Of a stretch of 64,000 bases of DNA, positions 51,819-59,669 are shown piece by piece. The position numbers were made by a program, and so were the translations under genes. Every line of letters starts with the position of its first letter. The stretch's first letter is position 1. A model generated the notes under the pieces. It was given only the letters and a program-made list of their open reading frames with translations. It did not search any database and was not told the DNA's origin. Location of the stretch: positions 1-64,000 of the forward strand of contig PNAJ01000047.1 of NCBI GenBank assembly GCA_003170295.1, read 5' to 3'. Source of the DNA: Bryobacterales bacterium (GTDB taxonomy: Bacteria > Acidobacteriota > Terriglobia > Bryobacterales > Bryobacteraceae).

Positions 51819-52706
51819 TTGCCGCTTCACAATCGCGACTCCGATAAATATCATCGCCATCGCCATGCACTCCCGCACGCCAAACGGCTCGCGGAAAAAC
51901 AACCATCCTAAGGCCACGGCGACTAACGGATTGACGTAATTGTAAAGCGACGCGATCGCGATCGGCAGGTTCGCCATCGAATAAACAAACGCGCTATAGC
52001 CGACGATCCCGCCGAACATCGCCAGATAAGCCACCGCTCCGATGCCCCGCGGACTCCACGTCATCCTGGGATGAAAGACCAGCGTCGCGATGAGAAACAG
52101 GAGTCCCGTCGCGAGTTGCTGCACCGCTCCACTGACGAACGGATGCGCCCGCGACGCCTGCTTGCGTTGCAGTATCGAGCCGAGCGCCCACGCGCCCAGC
52201 CCGAGCTGCAGCAGCGTGAACGCCGTCACCATCGCCGTAGTGGTTCCTGGTGTGGATCCAGATGACGTGAACGCCGTTCGCGCGACCAGAAACAAAACAC
52301 CACCGAGCCCCACCAGCATGCCGAGAATTGTCGGCGCGTGAAGCGGTTCACCTTCGTGCCTCAACGACTCGATGCCGACCATCCAGAACGGCGAGGTGGT
52401 GCAGAACAGCGCCGCGAGTCCGCTCGGAATCGTGAGTTCGGCCCACGAAAGCGTGCCGGTGCCGATGCCCAACGCGAACACGCCGTAGAGCGCCGTCTGC
52501 CATAGTTCGCGGCCGTGCGGCAGATGCACCCCCATGGCTCGCGCGACGATCAGCATCACGCCGCCCGAGATGGTATACCGGATCGCCATCAGCGCGACCG
52601 GGGAAAACGATTCCAGCGCCACGCGGATGCCCAGATACGTCGTGCCCCAGAAAATGCATACGCACGCCAGTGCAAGGTATGCCTTGAATTGTGGATGATT
52701 TCGCAA
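51756..52706 (-). CDS. EamA/RhaT family drug-metabolite transporter
   Basis: Ten hydrophobic segments in two EamA halves: LALACVCIFWGTTYLGIRVA opens the first half and YLAMFGGIVGYSAFVYSMAN lies in the second, with a final PLVAVALGWLFFREPFG. A TTG start at 52706 is used, since the first helix begins soon after. Probable efflux of metabolites; substrate unknown. A TACCATGGTA palindrome at 52715-52724 lies in the 31-bp gap to the divergent kinase gene. Confidence 0.85.
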   Translation of the reverse strand: MRNHPQFKAYLALACVCIFWGTTYLGIRVALESFSPVALMAIRYTISGGVMLIVARAMGVHLPHGRELWQTALYGVFALGIGTGTLSWAELTIPSGLAALFCTTSPFWMVGIESLRHEGEPLHAPTILGMLVGLGGVLFLVARTAFTSSGSTPGTTTAMVTAFTLLQLGLGAWALGSILQRKQASRAHPFVSGAVQQLATGLLFLIATLVFHPRMTWSPRGIGAVAYLAMFGGIVGYSAFVYSMANLPIAIASLYNYVNPLVAVALGWLFFREPFGVRECMAMAMIFIGVAIVKRQSVAVQKLGADRAAESGQYGE

Positions 52707-52737
52707 CCGTTAGGTACCATGGTAACGCGCGACATCC

Positions 52738-53667
52738 ATGATCCTCACCTTAACTATTAATCCAGCGATCGATCGCATCGTCAGCGTCGACAAACTTGTC
52801 TTCGAGGATCGCGCCTACATCCTGGATCAGACGGAGGTGGCCGGTGGACGCGGCGTGAACGCATCCGTCGTACTGCACGCGTTCGGTGGAAAAACGCTGG
52901 CTCTATTGACCTCGGGCGGCGCGGCGGGCGAACGCATGGAGAAGTCGCTCGCCGGCATGGGATTTCCGTTCGAGGTGGTGCGCGTGCGGCCGGAGAGCCG
53001 CACGAATCTGACGATCTCAGACAAGCAGGGGCTCACCGTAAAACTGAACGAGGTCGGTCACGCGCTGGGCGAACCGGAGTTGAAGCAGATCCGGCAGTTG
53101 GTGGAAGCGCGACTCGCAAAGGCCCGCTGGCTGATGATCTGCGGCAGCATCCAGCCCGGCGTGCCCGCGAGTTTTTACTGCGAGATTATCGAGATGGCGA
53201 AGGCTCGCGGAGTGAAGACGTTGCTCGATACCGACGGCGAGGCGCTCGCGCACGCGGTGGAGGCGAAGCCGACAGTGATCACTCCGAATCAGCACGAAGC
53301 GGAGCGATTGCTCGGCCGCGCGCTGCTCACCCGCAGTCAGTTTCTGGAAGCCGTCGACCGCCTGCAAGCCATGGGACCCGAGTCCGTGATTCTCTCGCTC
53401 GGCAGCCGGGGCGCCATCGGATCGGGACCGGATGGAGTCTTCGAGGCGCTGCCACCGCGGGTCGACGCACTATGTCCCATCGGAGCGGGTGATTCCCTCG
53501 CCGCGGCATTCGTCTGGGCGATGGACAAGAAAAAAGCGTTCTATGAGGCCCTGCGCTGGGGAGTCGCGGCAGGCACAGCGTCGGCGGCGCTGCCGGGAAT
53601 GTCGTTCCCAACCGTGGAGCAGACGCGCGCGATTTACAAGCAGGTGGAGGTGCGGCCAGCAAGGTAG
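52738..53667 (+). CDS. PfkB family sugar kinase, 1-phosphofructokinase-like
   Basis: Starts MILTLTINPAIDRIVSVDKL, the form typical of 1-phosphofructokinase, tagatose-6-phosphate kinase and PfkB. AGGRGVNASVVLHAFGG binds the sugar; the ATP-site motif is LCPIGAGDSLAAAFVWA with the catalytic Asp in GAGDS. Phosphorylates a fructose or tagatose phosphate; the exact substrate is not determined and no PTS genes adjoin. Confidence 0.88.
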   Translation: MILTLTINPAIDRIVSVDKLVFEDRAYILDQTEVAGGRGVNASVVLHAFGGKTLALLTSGGAAGERMEKSLAGMGFPFEVVRVRPESRTNLTISDKQGLTVKLNEVGHALGEPELKQIRQLVEARLAKARWLMICGSIQPGVPASFYCEIIEMAKARGVKTLLDTDGEALAHAVEAKPTVITPNQHEAERLLGRALLTRSQFLEAVDRLQAMGPESVILSLGSRGAIGSGPDGVFEALPPRVDALCPIGAGDSLAAAFVWAMDKKKAFYEALRWGVAAGTASAALPGMSFPTVEQTRAIYKQVEVRPAR

Positions 53668-53676
53668 TTGGCGGCC

Positions 53677-54300
53677 CTATTTCCTGACATACCCCGCGCT
53701 CGCCGATCGCTTCGCGTTCTGCCGGTGCGCTTCATCCGACAGTGCGTGCACACCGCTCGCATCCACCCAGCGATTGTAAAAATTGAACAGCGCGCAGACT
53801 GTGATCGCATAGTAGATGACTTCGTCGTCCCATCCCACCGCGTAAAGAGGCTGCGTGTCTTCGCTCGAAATCTCCGCAGAACGCGAATTTACCTTATCGA
53901 CAAAACGGAACAGAGCCTTTTCTTTCTCGTTTAGCGCGGAAGTTTCCAAGTCGCGAATCACACTCGCCACGAACTCTTCACCGTGAAGGTCCGTTCCCCG
54001 CTCCTGCTCCAGCAGCACCGCCGCGACCGCGGCGTGAGACTTCAGTCAAAACGGACAATGATTGCGAGCCGACGTAAACGCCGCAATCAGCTCACGCATC
54101 CCCGGAGTCAACGGCGCCGGCTCGCGCAAAATCTCCTGCGTGAATCGAGCCAGATGATTCGTCGCTTCCGGCTTGAACGCGAACATGTGCCAGATTTTCG
54201 AATATTCACCTCCCGCCTGCATCATGCGAATCATGTCGGCGTAAGGACCGGGCTGCGGATTTTCTTCCACAGCGGGCAGAAACATAGGTGGCGTTTTCAT
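53677..54300 (-). CDS. AhpD-like peroxidase selenoprotein (Sec85 at in-frame UGA)
   Basis: One 207-residue AhpD/carboxymuconolactone decarboxylase-type protein is encoded if UGA at 54046-54048 is read as selenocysteine. The sequence around it is ARNHCPF-U-LKSHAAVAAVLL: Cys82, Sec85 and His89 have the exact C-x-x-C-x-x-x-H spacing of the AhpD active site. A stem with a GGUC loop begins 11 nt after the UGA (54019-54034). Reading frame and codon style continue unchanged after it. The start (ATGA overlap) and four upstream genes suggest an operon with FNR-type reductase. AhpD proteins reduce peroxides with thiol partners. The alternative is a nonsense mutation. Confidence 0.85.
54019..54034 (-). 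promoter_or_regulatory. Candidate bacterial SECIS element
   Basis: Downstream of the UGA, CGCCGC pairs exactly with GCGGCG around the tetraloop GGUC. The loop starts at nucleotide 18 after the UGA; in E. coli fdhF the GGUC of the SelB-binding loop starts at nucleotide 19. Sequence and distance both fit a bacterial SECIS. SelB, SelA and tRNA-Sec genes are not in the window. Confidence 0.75.
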
Positions 54301-54512
54301 TTGCGCCGCTTCTTGAAGAATATGTCGCTCGATTTCATGGTCGTCGATACCAGCACCAGGAACACCACTCCCAGCGACACCAGCGTCGCAACCGAGCCGA
54401 TCACCATGTAATCGGACTCCTTCAGCGGCGACGGCATCACCTTCAGCATGATGACCGCAATCACCACGAACACGCACAACGCTGCTGCGCCCAGCATGAG
54501 TCCGCGTTTCAT
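54297..54512 (-). CDS. Small two-helix membrane protein, unknown
   Basis: A 71-residue protein with helices LGAAALCVFVVIAVIMLKVM and MVIGSVATLVSLGVVFLVLV and a basic tail KKRRK. It lies between the FNR-type gene (1-nt TGATG overlap) and the AhpD-like gene (ATGA overlap), so it is part of the same translationally coupled operon. It may anchor a redox partner to the membrane; no family recognised. Confidence 0.65.
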   Translation of the reverse strand: MKRGLMLGAAALCVFVVIAVIMLKVMPSPLKESDYMVIGSVATLVSLGVVFLVLVSTTMKSSDIFFKKRRK

Positions 54513-55201
54513 CAGTCGTACTTCTCAAAGAGGATTTGCTTGCGGTCGAAACCCATATCCTTCAGGATATTCCTCACATCGTCCACCATCAGCTTCAGAC
54601 CGCAGAGAAATACGTCGACGTCGCGGCGCTCCCCGATCGCTTCGCCAAGATGCATCTGCACGTGACCCGACCGTCCGGTCCAGGATGCGGTGGGACGGCT
54701 TAAAGTCGGCAGGAAGCGAAAGTGTGGAAACTGCCGCGCCATCTCCTCAAACTCCGCGCGATACATCAGATGCGATTCGTGGCGTACTCCGAAGATCAAA
54801 GTGAATGCCTGCGATTTCTCATGCAACTGCGCTTTCAGAATCGAGCGGAATGGCGCAATGCCTGTGCCCGTAGCGATCAAAATCGAATCGCGCGGCGGAT
54901 TGCGCAACACGAACATCCCGAGCGGACGACGAATCTCAATCGTGTCGCCCGGCCGCATCTGAAACAACCGCGGCGAGAGCAATCCTTCGTGCACCAAGTT
55001 CAAACATAACTCGAAACGATTGCTTTCAGATGGCGCGGACGCGATGGAATAAGCGCGCGTAATCTTTTTTTCGTTAATGACCTGGTTCATCGAAACGAAC
55101 TGCCCCGGAACAAACGTGAACCTCCCCACCTCCGGCACTTCGAACACGAAATGACGAACCTCCGGCGCGATTTCTGTCGTCTCTATAAGCTTTGCTTCCA
55201 T
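54512..55201 (-). CDS. Ferredoxin/flavodoxin-NADP reductase-like flavoprotein
   Basis: FAD domain with TRAYSIASAPSESNRFELCL (the RxYS motif), FVPGQFVSM, and a nucleotide-binding domain with ILIATGTGIAPFRSIL and a C-terminal DVFLCGLKLMVDDV and FEKYD. At 229 residues it matches the shorter bacterial FNR class. It could supply electrons to the AhpD-like selenoprotein or to siroheme-linked steps, given its operon partners. Confidence 0.85.
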   Translation of the reverse strand: MEAKLIETTEIAPEVRHFVFEVPEVGRFTFVPGQFVSMNQVINEKKITRAYSIASAPSESNRFELCLNLVHEGLLSPRLFQMRPGDTIEIRRPLGMFVLRNPPRDSILIATGTGIAPFRSILKAQLHEKSQAFTLIFGVRHESHLMYRAEFEEMARQFPHFRFLPTLSRPTASWTGRSGHVQMHLGEAIGERRDVDVFLCGLKLMVDDVRNILKDMGFDRKQILFEKYD

Positions 55202-55557
55202 GACCCTTGTGCCCGTTCGAGAACCGCATCGATCATCGCGGGGTGCCCGTCGAGCGGCGGAGTAACCTCGATACTCAGTCCCGGATGCGAGCTCTCGATC
55301 TCCTTTATCAGACGCGGCAAGTCACGCTGAAGATGCAAGCCGAGCGTCAGAAAATACGGAATCACCACCACCGTCTCCACTCCGCTCCCCGACAATGATT
55401 CGACCGCGCCCTGCAAATCCGGACGCCCTCCTTCGAGAAACGCCGTCTCAACAGCCTCGTATCCGCCGCGTTCTCTCAATTGCGCCGTGACCGCGCGGAC
55501 CGCTTCGTTCGCGCTCTCAACACTCGACCCATGCGCGAAAACAACATAGCCGGTCAT
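55183..55557 (-). CDS. CbiX/SirB-like sirohydrochlorin chelatase
   Basis: A small (124-residue) chelatase: YVVFAHGSSVESANEAVRAV carries the His of the HGS motif, and VVVIPYFLTLGLHLQRDLPR supplies the second conserved His. Such CbiX-small proteins insert cobalt or iron into sirohydrochlorin for cobalamin or siroheme. The cobalamin-dependent EutBC in this window and sulfite reduction both need such products. Overlaps FNR by 19 nt. Confidence 0.82.
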   Translation of the reverse strand: MTGYVVFAHGSSVESANEAVRAVTAQLRERGGYEAVETAFLEGGRPDLQGAVESLSGSGVETVVVIPYFLTLGLHLQRDLPRLIKEIESSHPGLSIEVTPPLDGHPAMIDAVLERAQGSWKQSL

Positions 55558-56150
55558 ACTTGCAAACTCGGCGACGGCTCGGGAAAGTACTTCCTCAGGA
55601 AATCGAAAAATGCCCGCCCCCGCAGCCGGCCGTTATTGTGCTGGATCTCGATTCTCTGCAAGAACACTAGCGTCGCCAGCACGTCGACGTCGCGCAGCGT
55701 CATACTCTTCCCCAATTCCTCAATCGATTTTACGAGCCGTTCCTGAATCCCCGCGGCATACGGGTTCTGCGGACGAGTCTCATAAATCAGTCCCGATTGC
55801 AGCGTGCGATACGTGCGGACCAGCGATTCGATCGCCTCCCGAGCGTCCAGATCCACCGCCTTCTCATGCTCCATCGCGCGCGCCAGTGCGAGGCTCAGCG
55901 TCATCACCTCCTGCTCATGCTCCTCCACGAAGCGTTCTTTCAACGAAATATCCTGATTCGGAATATCCTCTCTGGTCAGCGCCGCTGGCCGTTCATGAAC
56001 CCGCGCTTCTTGCAAAAAAGGACAGTCGAGCGGACAATCGATTGTGATTTCGCGTCCGGTACCGCAGCATTGGGGACAGATATCGGCGCTGACGCCGGGG
56101 CAATGCCTGCGCACACGCCGCTTTTCGCAAAGCTTACAAAGGATACTCAC
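55554..56150 (-). CDS. Cys-rich zinc-ribbon protein, unknown function
   Basis: The N-terminal 50 residues hold at least eight cysteines: CKLCEKRRVRRHCPGVSADI, then CPQCCGTGREITIDCPLDCPF. This suggests two zinc sites. The rest (about 60-195) is helical and ends EIQHNNGRLRGRAFFDFLRK. Similar uncharacterised proteins occur in Acidobacteria. It heads the operon that leads to the AhpD-like selenoprotein, with an ATGA overlap to the chelatase gene. Confidence 0.7.
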   Translation of the reverse strand: MSILCKLCEKRRVRRHCPGVSADICPQCCGTGREITIDCPLDCPFLQEARVHERPAALTREDIPNQDISLKERFVEEHEQEVMTLSLALARAMEHEKAVDLDAREAIESLVRTYRTLQSGLIYETRPQNPYAAGIQERLVKSIEELGKSMTLRDVDVLATLVFLQRIEIQHNNGRLRGRAFFDFLRKYFPEPSPSLQV

Positions 56151-56180
56151 TGCGAGACATCTCTATCGTATCATCGGGAA

Positions 56181-56333
56181 ATGCCGCGGACCGATGTTTA
56201 TTTGAAAGTCGAAATTGATATCGATGACAAGGAGCAGCCCGAGCGCCTCGCCGGAGAAATTTGCCGCCAAATTCGAAGGATTTACGGAGTACGATCGGCG
56301 GAAGTCTCCAACATCATCGAAAAAGAAGGTTAG
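56181..56333 (+). CDS. Small 50-residue conserved-looking protein
   Basis: Begins MPRTDVYLKVEIDIDDKEQP and ends EVSNIIEKEG; strongly acidic and basic residues alternate as in a small alpha/beta fold (beta strand, helix, strand). Codon use is normal for the genome. It is divergent from the Cys-rich gene by 30 bp and overlaps the oxidoreductase gene end by 4 bp. No family recognised. Confidence 0.55.
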   Translation: MPRTDVYLKVEIDIDDKEQPERLAGEICRQIRRIYGVRSAEVSNIIEKEG

Positions 56334-57304
56334 AATTTCAGCACTGCCTTGCCCGAGACCTTGCGCTCCGCCAGATCGCGCAACCCCCGAGGAGCCTCCG
56401 CGAACGGATACACGGCACTAACCGACGGCCGGATTTTCCCCGCTGTATACATCTTCATCAATTCCGCATGCGCTTCCTTTTCGTACGAAGGATGCGAGAG
56501 CACATAGCCTCCCCACAGCACTCCGACAATCGAAATATTCTTCAGCAGCACGCGATTCAGCGCGATCGATGGAATGCGCCCCGCCGCGAAACCAATAATA
56601 AGGATGCGCCCTTCCGTCGCAATGCACTTCGTCGACAAGTCGAAAATATCGCCGCCCACAGGATCGTAAATCGTGTCCGCGCCGCGCCCGCCCGTGATCT
56701 CTTTCACTCGATCCACCCAGCCCGCGTCCGTATAATCGATCGTGTGATCCGCACCCTGCTCGCGCGAGAACGCGAGTTTCGCCTCGCTCCCCGCCGTCGC
56801 AATCACCTTGGCCCCCAGCGCTTTGCCGATCTGAATCGCCGACATCCCCACACCGCTCGCGCCCGCGTGCACCAGCAGCCACTCGCCCTCGCGAAGCTGG
56901 TAGCGATGCGTCATCGCGAAGTACGACGTTTGATAAACGATCGGCATCGCCGCCGCTTCCTCGAACCTCATCGCCTCCGGCATCCCGAACACGCTCGCTT
57001 CCGGCGCATACGAAAACTCCGCGAACGCGCCTCCTCGCGGAATCGCCATCACGCGATCGCCTTCGTTAACCGACGTCACGCCCCATCCGACCGCATCGAC
57101 AATACCGGCCACCTCCGCGCCAGGCGTGAACGGAAACGGCGGCTTCACCTGGTATTTTCCTTGCACCTGCAAGATGTCGAAAAAATTCAGCGCCGCCGCA
57201 TGATTGCGAATCCGTACCTGACCCGCGCCCACTTCAGGCTTCGCGATCTCGTCGAGCGTCATCGTCTCCGGTTCGCCCCAAGCGTGCACTCGCCAAGTCT
57301 TCAT
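56330..57304 (-). CDS. Zinc-independent quinone oxidoreductase (MDR family)
   Basis: NADPH-binding motif LLVHAGASGVGMSAIQIGKA at about residue 140, preceded by NHAAALNFFDILQVQGKY and FTPGAEVAGIVDAVG. No structural zinc cysteines are visible, so it fits the QOR/zeta-crystallin branch of the medium-chain dehydrogenases. It directly follows the enoyl-CoA hydratase gene with no spacer, hinting at acyl-CoA metabolism. Confidence 0.87.
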   Translation of the reverse strand: MKTWRVHAWGEPETMTLDEIAKPEVGAGQVRIRNHAAALNFFDILQVQGKYQVKPPFPFTPGAEVAGIVDAVGWGVTSVNEGDRVMAIPRGGAFAEFSYAPEASVFGMPEAMRFEEAAAMPIVYQTSYFAMTHRYQLREGEWLLVHAGASGVGMSAIQIGKALGAKVIATAGSEAKLAFSREQGADHTIDYTDAGWVDRVKEITGGRGADTIYDPVGGDIFDLSTKCIATEGRILIIGFAAGRIPSIALNRVLLKNISIVGVLWGGYVLSHPSYEKEAHAELMKMYTAGKIRPSVSAVYPFAEAPRGLRDLAERKVSGKAVLKF

Positions 57305-58099
57305 TTATCGACCCTTAAACCGCGGCGCGCGCTTCTCATGAAACGCTGCCGTGCCTTCCTTCACATCGTCGGTATAATTCACCACCAGCGTCGCCATCGC
57401 CGCATCTTCCAGCGCGTGTTCGAGCTGCATCGACCGCTGCTTATACATCATCCGCTTCGTGACGCGAATCGCGATCGGCGGACCTTCCGCGAGTTTTGCC
57501 GCAAGCTCGAAAGCGCGCGTCATCAGTTCCTCGTCAGGCACAACCTCCGTGACCAGCCCCAATTCCAGCGCTTCCCGCGCCGTATAAACCTCCGACAACA
57601 ACGACATCTTCAGCGCGCGGTCGAGCCCCATGAATCGAGGGAAAAAGTACGCGCCGCCCTCGTCCGGAATCAGCCCGAATCTCAGACTCGTGTCGCCCAG
57701 CTTCGCGCTCTCCGCGGCAAAGCGAAAATCGCACGCAAGCGCAAGCGTCAACCCACCGGCCACCGCCGCGCCGTTGATCGCCGCAATCACCGGCTTGTCG
57801 AACCGATCCAGAAAATGGATCAGCACGTGTATGTTCTCCCGCATCTCCAGCATCGATTCCAACCGATGCCCTCGATACCGCGCCGGATACTGAAAATCGC
57901 GGCCGATGTCGCCGCCCGCGCAAAAGCCCTTGCCCGCGCCCGTGAAAATCACGACTCGAATTTCATCGTCGTCGCGAGCATCCGCCAGCGCCTCCAAAAT
58001 CTCGTGGACCATCGTCTCGGAATAAGCGTTGCGCTTCGCCGGACGGTTCAACGTGATCGTGGCAACATGTCCGTCTTTCCCGAAAAGAATCTCCTTCAT
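57305..58099 (-). CDS. Enoyl-CoA hydratase/isomerase family protein
   Basis: Crotonase fold: TLNRPAKRNAYSETMVHEIL, the oxyanion sequences GKGFCAGGDIGRD and AAINGAAVAGGLTLALACDF, and FGLIPDEGGAYFFPRFMG. ATG 58099 overlaps the SDR stop as ATGA; a long upstream frame is only antisense read-through. The exact reaction (hydration or isomerisation of acyl-CoA) is not set by the sequence. Confidence 0.9.
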   Translation of the reverse strand: MKEILFGKDGHVATITLNRPAKRNAYSETMVHEILEALADARDDDEIRVVIFTGAGKGFCAGGDIGRDFQYPARYRGHRLESMLEMRENIHVLIHFLDRFDKPVIAAINGAAVAGGLTLALACDFRFAAESAKLGDTSLRFGLIPDEGGAYFFPRFMGLDRALKMSLLSEVYTAREALELGLVTEVVPDEELMTRAFELAAKLAEGPPIAIRVTKRMMYKQRSMQLEHALEDAAMATLVVNYTDDVKEGTAAFHEKRAPRFKGR

Positions 58100-58854
58100 A
58101 AACTCGGCCCGAGCGTCGCCATGCCGCCGTCCACCACTAGCGATTCTCCCGTGGTGCTCTTCGCGACCGCCGCAAAAAACAGCGTCGCCTCCGCCACATC
58201 TTCCACCGACGCCAATTGCCGAAGCGGTGTAATTTTCTCGGTCGCATCGAACGACTCCTTGGTCCATCCCGCGAACCGCGTCCGCACAAATCCCGGCAGC
58301 ACCACGTTCACGCGAATCCCCGGCGCCAACGCCCGCGCCAGCGATTTCGTCATCGTCACGACCCCCGCCTTCGACGCCGCGTATACGATCGAGCTGCCCT
58401 GCCCCGTGATCGACGCCACCGACGAGATGTTCACGATCGACGAGCCCTGCTGCAGTTTCAGAAATGGAGTCGCCGCGCGCACGCAGTAAAACACGCCGCG
58501 CAGGTTGACGTTCAACGTGTGGTCCCAAATCTCATCCGTCAAATCGCCCAGTTGCGCATGCGGAATGCGCGTGCTCCAGCCGGCGTTATTGATCAGATAG
58601 TCGATCCGCCCGTATTCGCGCTCCGTCGCATCCATCAGCGCCATGGCTTCGGCCTCTTTCGAAACGTCCGCGCCCACCGCAACCGCCGCCCCGCCCTCCG
58701 CCTGAATCGCGGCGACAACTTCCACCGCGGCATCGCGGGAGCTGCTGTAATTCACCACGACTTTCGCTCCGTGGCGCGCGAACAACTCCGCAATCGCGCG
58801 CCCCATTCCAGTGCCCGCGCCCGTAACTACCGCAACTTTGTCGTCGAGTCTCAT
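58096..58854 (-). CDS. Short-chain dehydrogenase/reductase, FabG-like
   Basis: Classical SDR of 252 residues: VAVVTGAGTGMGRAIAELFA (cofactor site), NNAGWST, catalytic Ser-Tyr-Lys in NISSVASITGQGSSIVYAAS followed by K, and a C-terminal TTGESLVVDGG. Probably a 3-hydroxyacyl or secondary-alcohol dehydrogenase. First gene of a three-gene unit with the hydratase and quinone oxidoreductase. Confidence 0.92.
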   Translation of the reverse strand: MRLDDKVAVVTGAGTGMGRAIAELFARHGAKVVVNYSSSRDAAVEVVAAIQAEGGAAVAVGADVSKEAEAMALMDATEREYGRIDYLINNAGWSTRIPHAQLGDLTDEIWDHTLNVNLRGVFYCVRAATPFLKLQQGSSIVNISSVASITGQGSSIVYAASKAGVVTMTKSLARALAPGIRVNVVLPGFVRTRFAGWTKESFDATEKITPLRQLASVEDVAEATLFFAAVAKSTTGESLVVDGGMATLGPSL

Positions 58855-58998
58855 GTCGCCATCATATTAGTACGAATTCGATGCCCGCTTGTGCGATCAT
58901 CGTTTTTAGCGCCGCTCCTTGGGCGGTTCGGCGTCACGGAACCGCCATGCGTCAGCATGCGGATAGGCGTGTATGATTCTATCGAGGAACCAAGAAAC

Positions 58999-59667
58999 AT
59001 GAGAAAAGTGATCGTCGCAATGAGCCTGAGCGCAGCCTTTCTATCCGCCGAGTCCGACGCCCCCAAGCGCCTGCAGGCCGCCGCGGATGTTTTCAAGGAA
59101 GTGATGGGTATTCCCGACAAGTCGATTCCCCAGGATCTGCTCAACAAGGCGCAATGTATCGTCATCGTGCCCGGCCTGAAGAAAGGCGCGTTTATCGTCG
59201 GCGCGAAATATGGAAAAGGATTCCTCTCCTGCCGCCACAAGAGCGGCGCCGGCTGGAGCGCTCCGGGCGCGGTTCGCGTCGAAGGCGGCAGCTTCGGTTT
59301 TCAGATCGGCGGATCCGAAACGGATGTGATCATGCTCGTGATGAATAGGAGCGGTATGAATCGCCTGCTCAGCACCAAGTTCACTTTGGGTGGCGATGCC
59401 ACCGTCGCGGCGGGCCCCGTCGGCCGCTCTACCCAAGCCGAAACCGATGCCGCCATGACCGCCGAAATTCTCACCTGGTCGCGCGCCCGCGGCCTCTTCG
59501 CGGGCATTTCGTTAAGCGGCGCTACTCTACGTGAAGATTCCGATTGGAACAACGATCTCTACGGACGCAAGATCACTAATCGTGAAATTGTCACGTCCAC
59601 CATCGCCTCTCCCGCTCCCGCGAAGCCTCTGCTCGCGGAGTTAAACCGCTATTCCAGCCGCAAATAA
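58999..59667 (+). CDS. SYLF-domain lipid-binding protein
   Basis: After a short signal peptide (MRKVIVAMSLSAAFLSAES) the SYLF domain (DUF500) follows: QDLLNKAQCIVIVPGLKKGA, FIVGAKYGKGFLSCRHKSGA, SFGFQIGGSETDVIMLVMN and LFAGISLSGATLREDSDWN. Such proteins bind phospholipids. GAGGAA upstream of ATG 58999 supports the start. A hairpin GGCGGTTC/GAACCGCC (58921-58945) lies in the upstream region. Confidence 0.9.
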   Translation: MRKVIVAMSLSAAFLSAESDAPKRLQAAADVFKEVMGIPDKSIPQDLLNKAQCIVIVPGLKKGAFIVGAKYGKGFLSCRHKSGAGWSAPGAVRVEGGSFGFQIGGSETDVIMLVMNRSGMNRLLSTKFTLGGDATVAAGPVGRSTQAETDAAMTAEILTWSRARGLFAGISLSGATLREDSDWNNDLYGRKITNREIVTSTIASPAPAKPLLAELNRYSSRK

Positions 59668-59669
59668 AT

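Noticed and set aside
53677-54018. Separate 113-residue gene beginning MLLEQERGTDLHGEEF
   Set aside because: It is in the same frame as the upstream segment and lacks a ribosome site and the AhpD active-site cysteine. It makes sense only as the continuation after the UGA.
56261-58489. 742-codon open frame on the plus strand, antisense to the oxidoreductase and hydratase genes
   Set aside because: Arg/His-rich composition typical of antisense frames in GC-rich DNA; the minus-strand genes have clear motifs.
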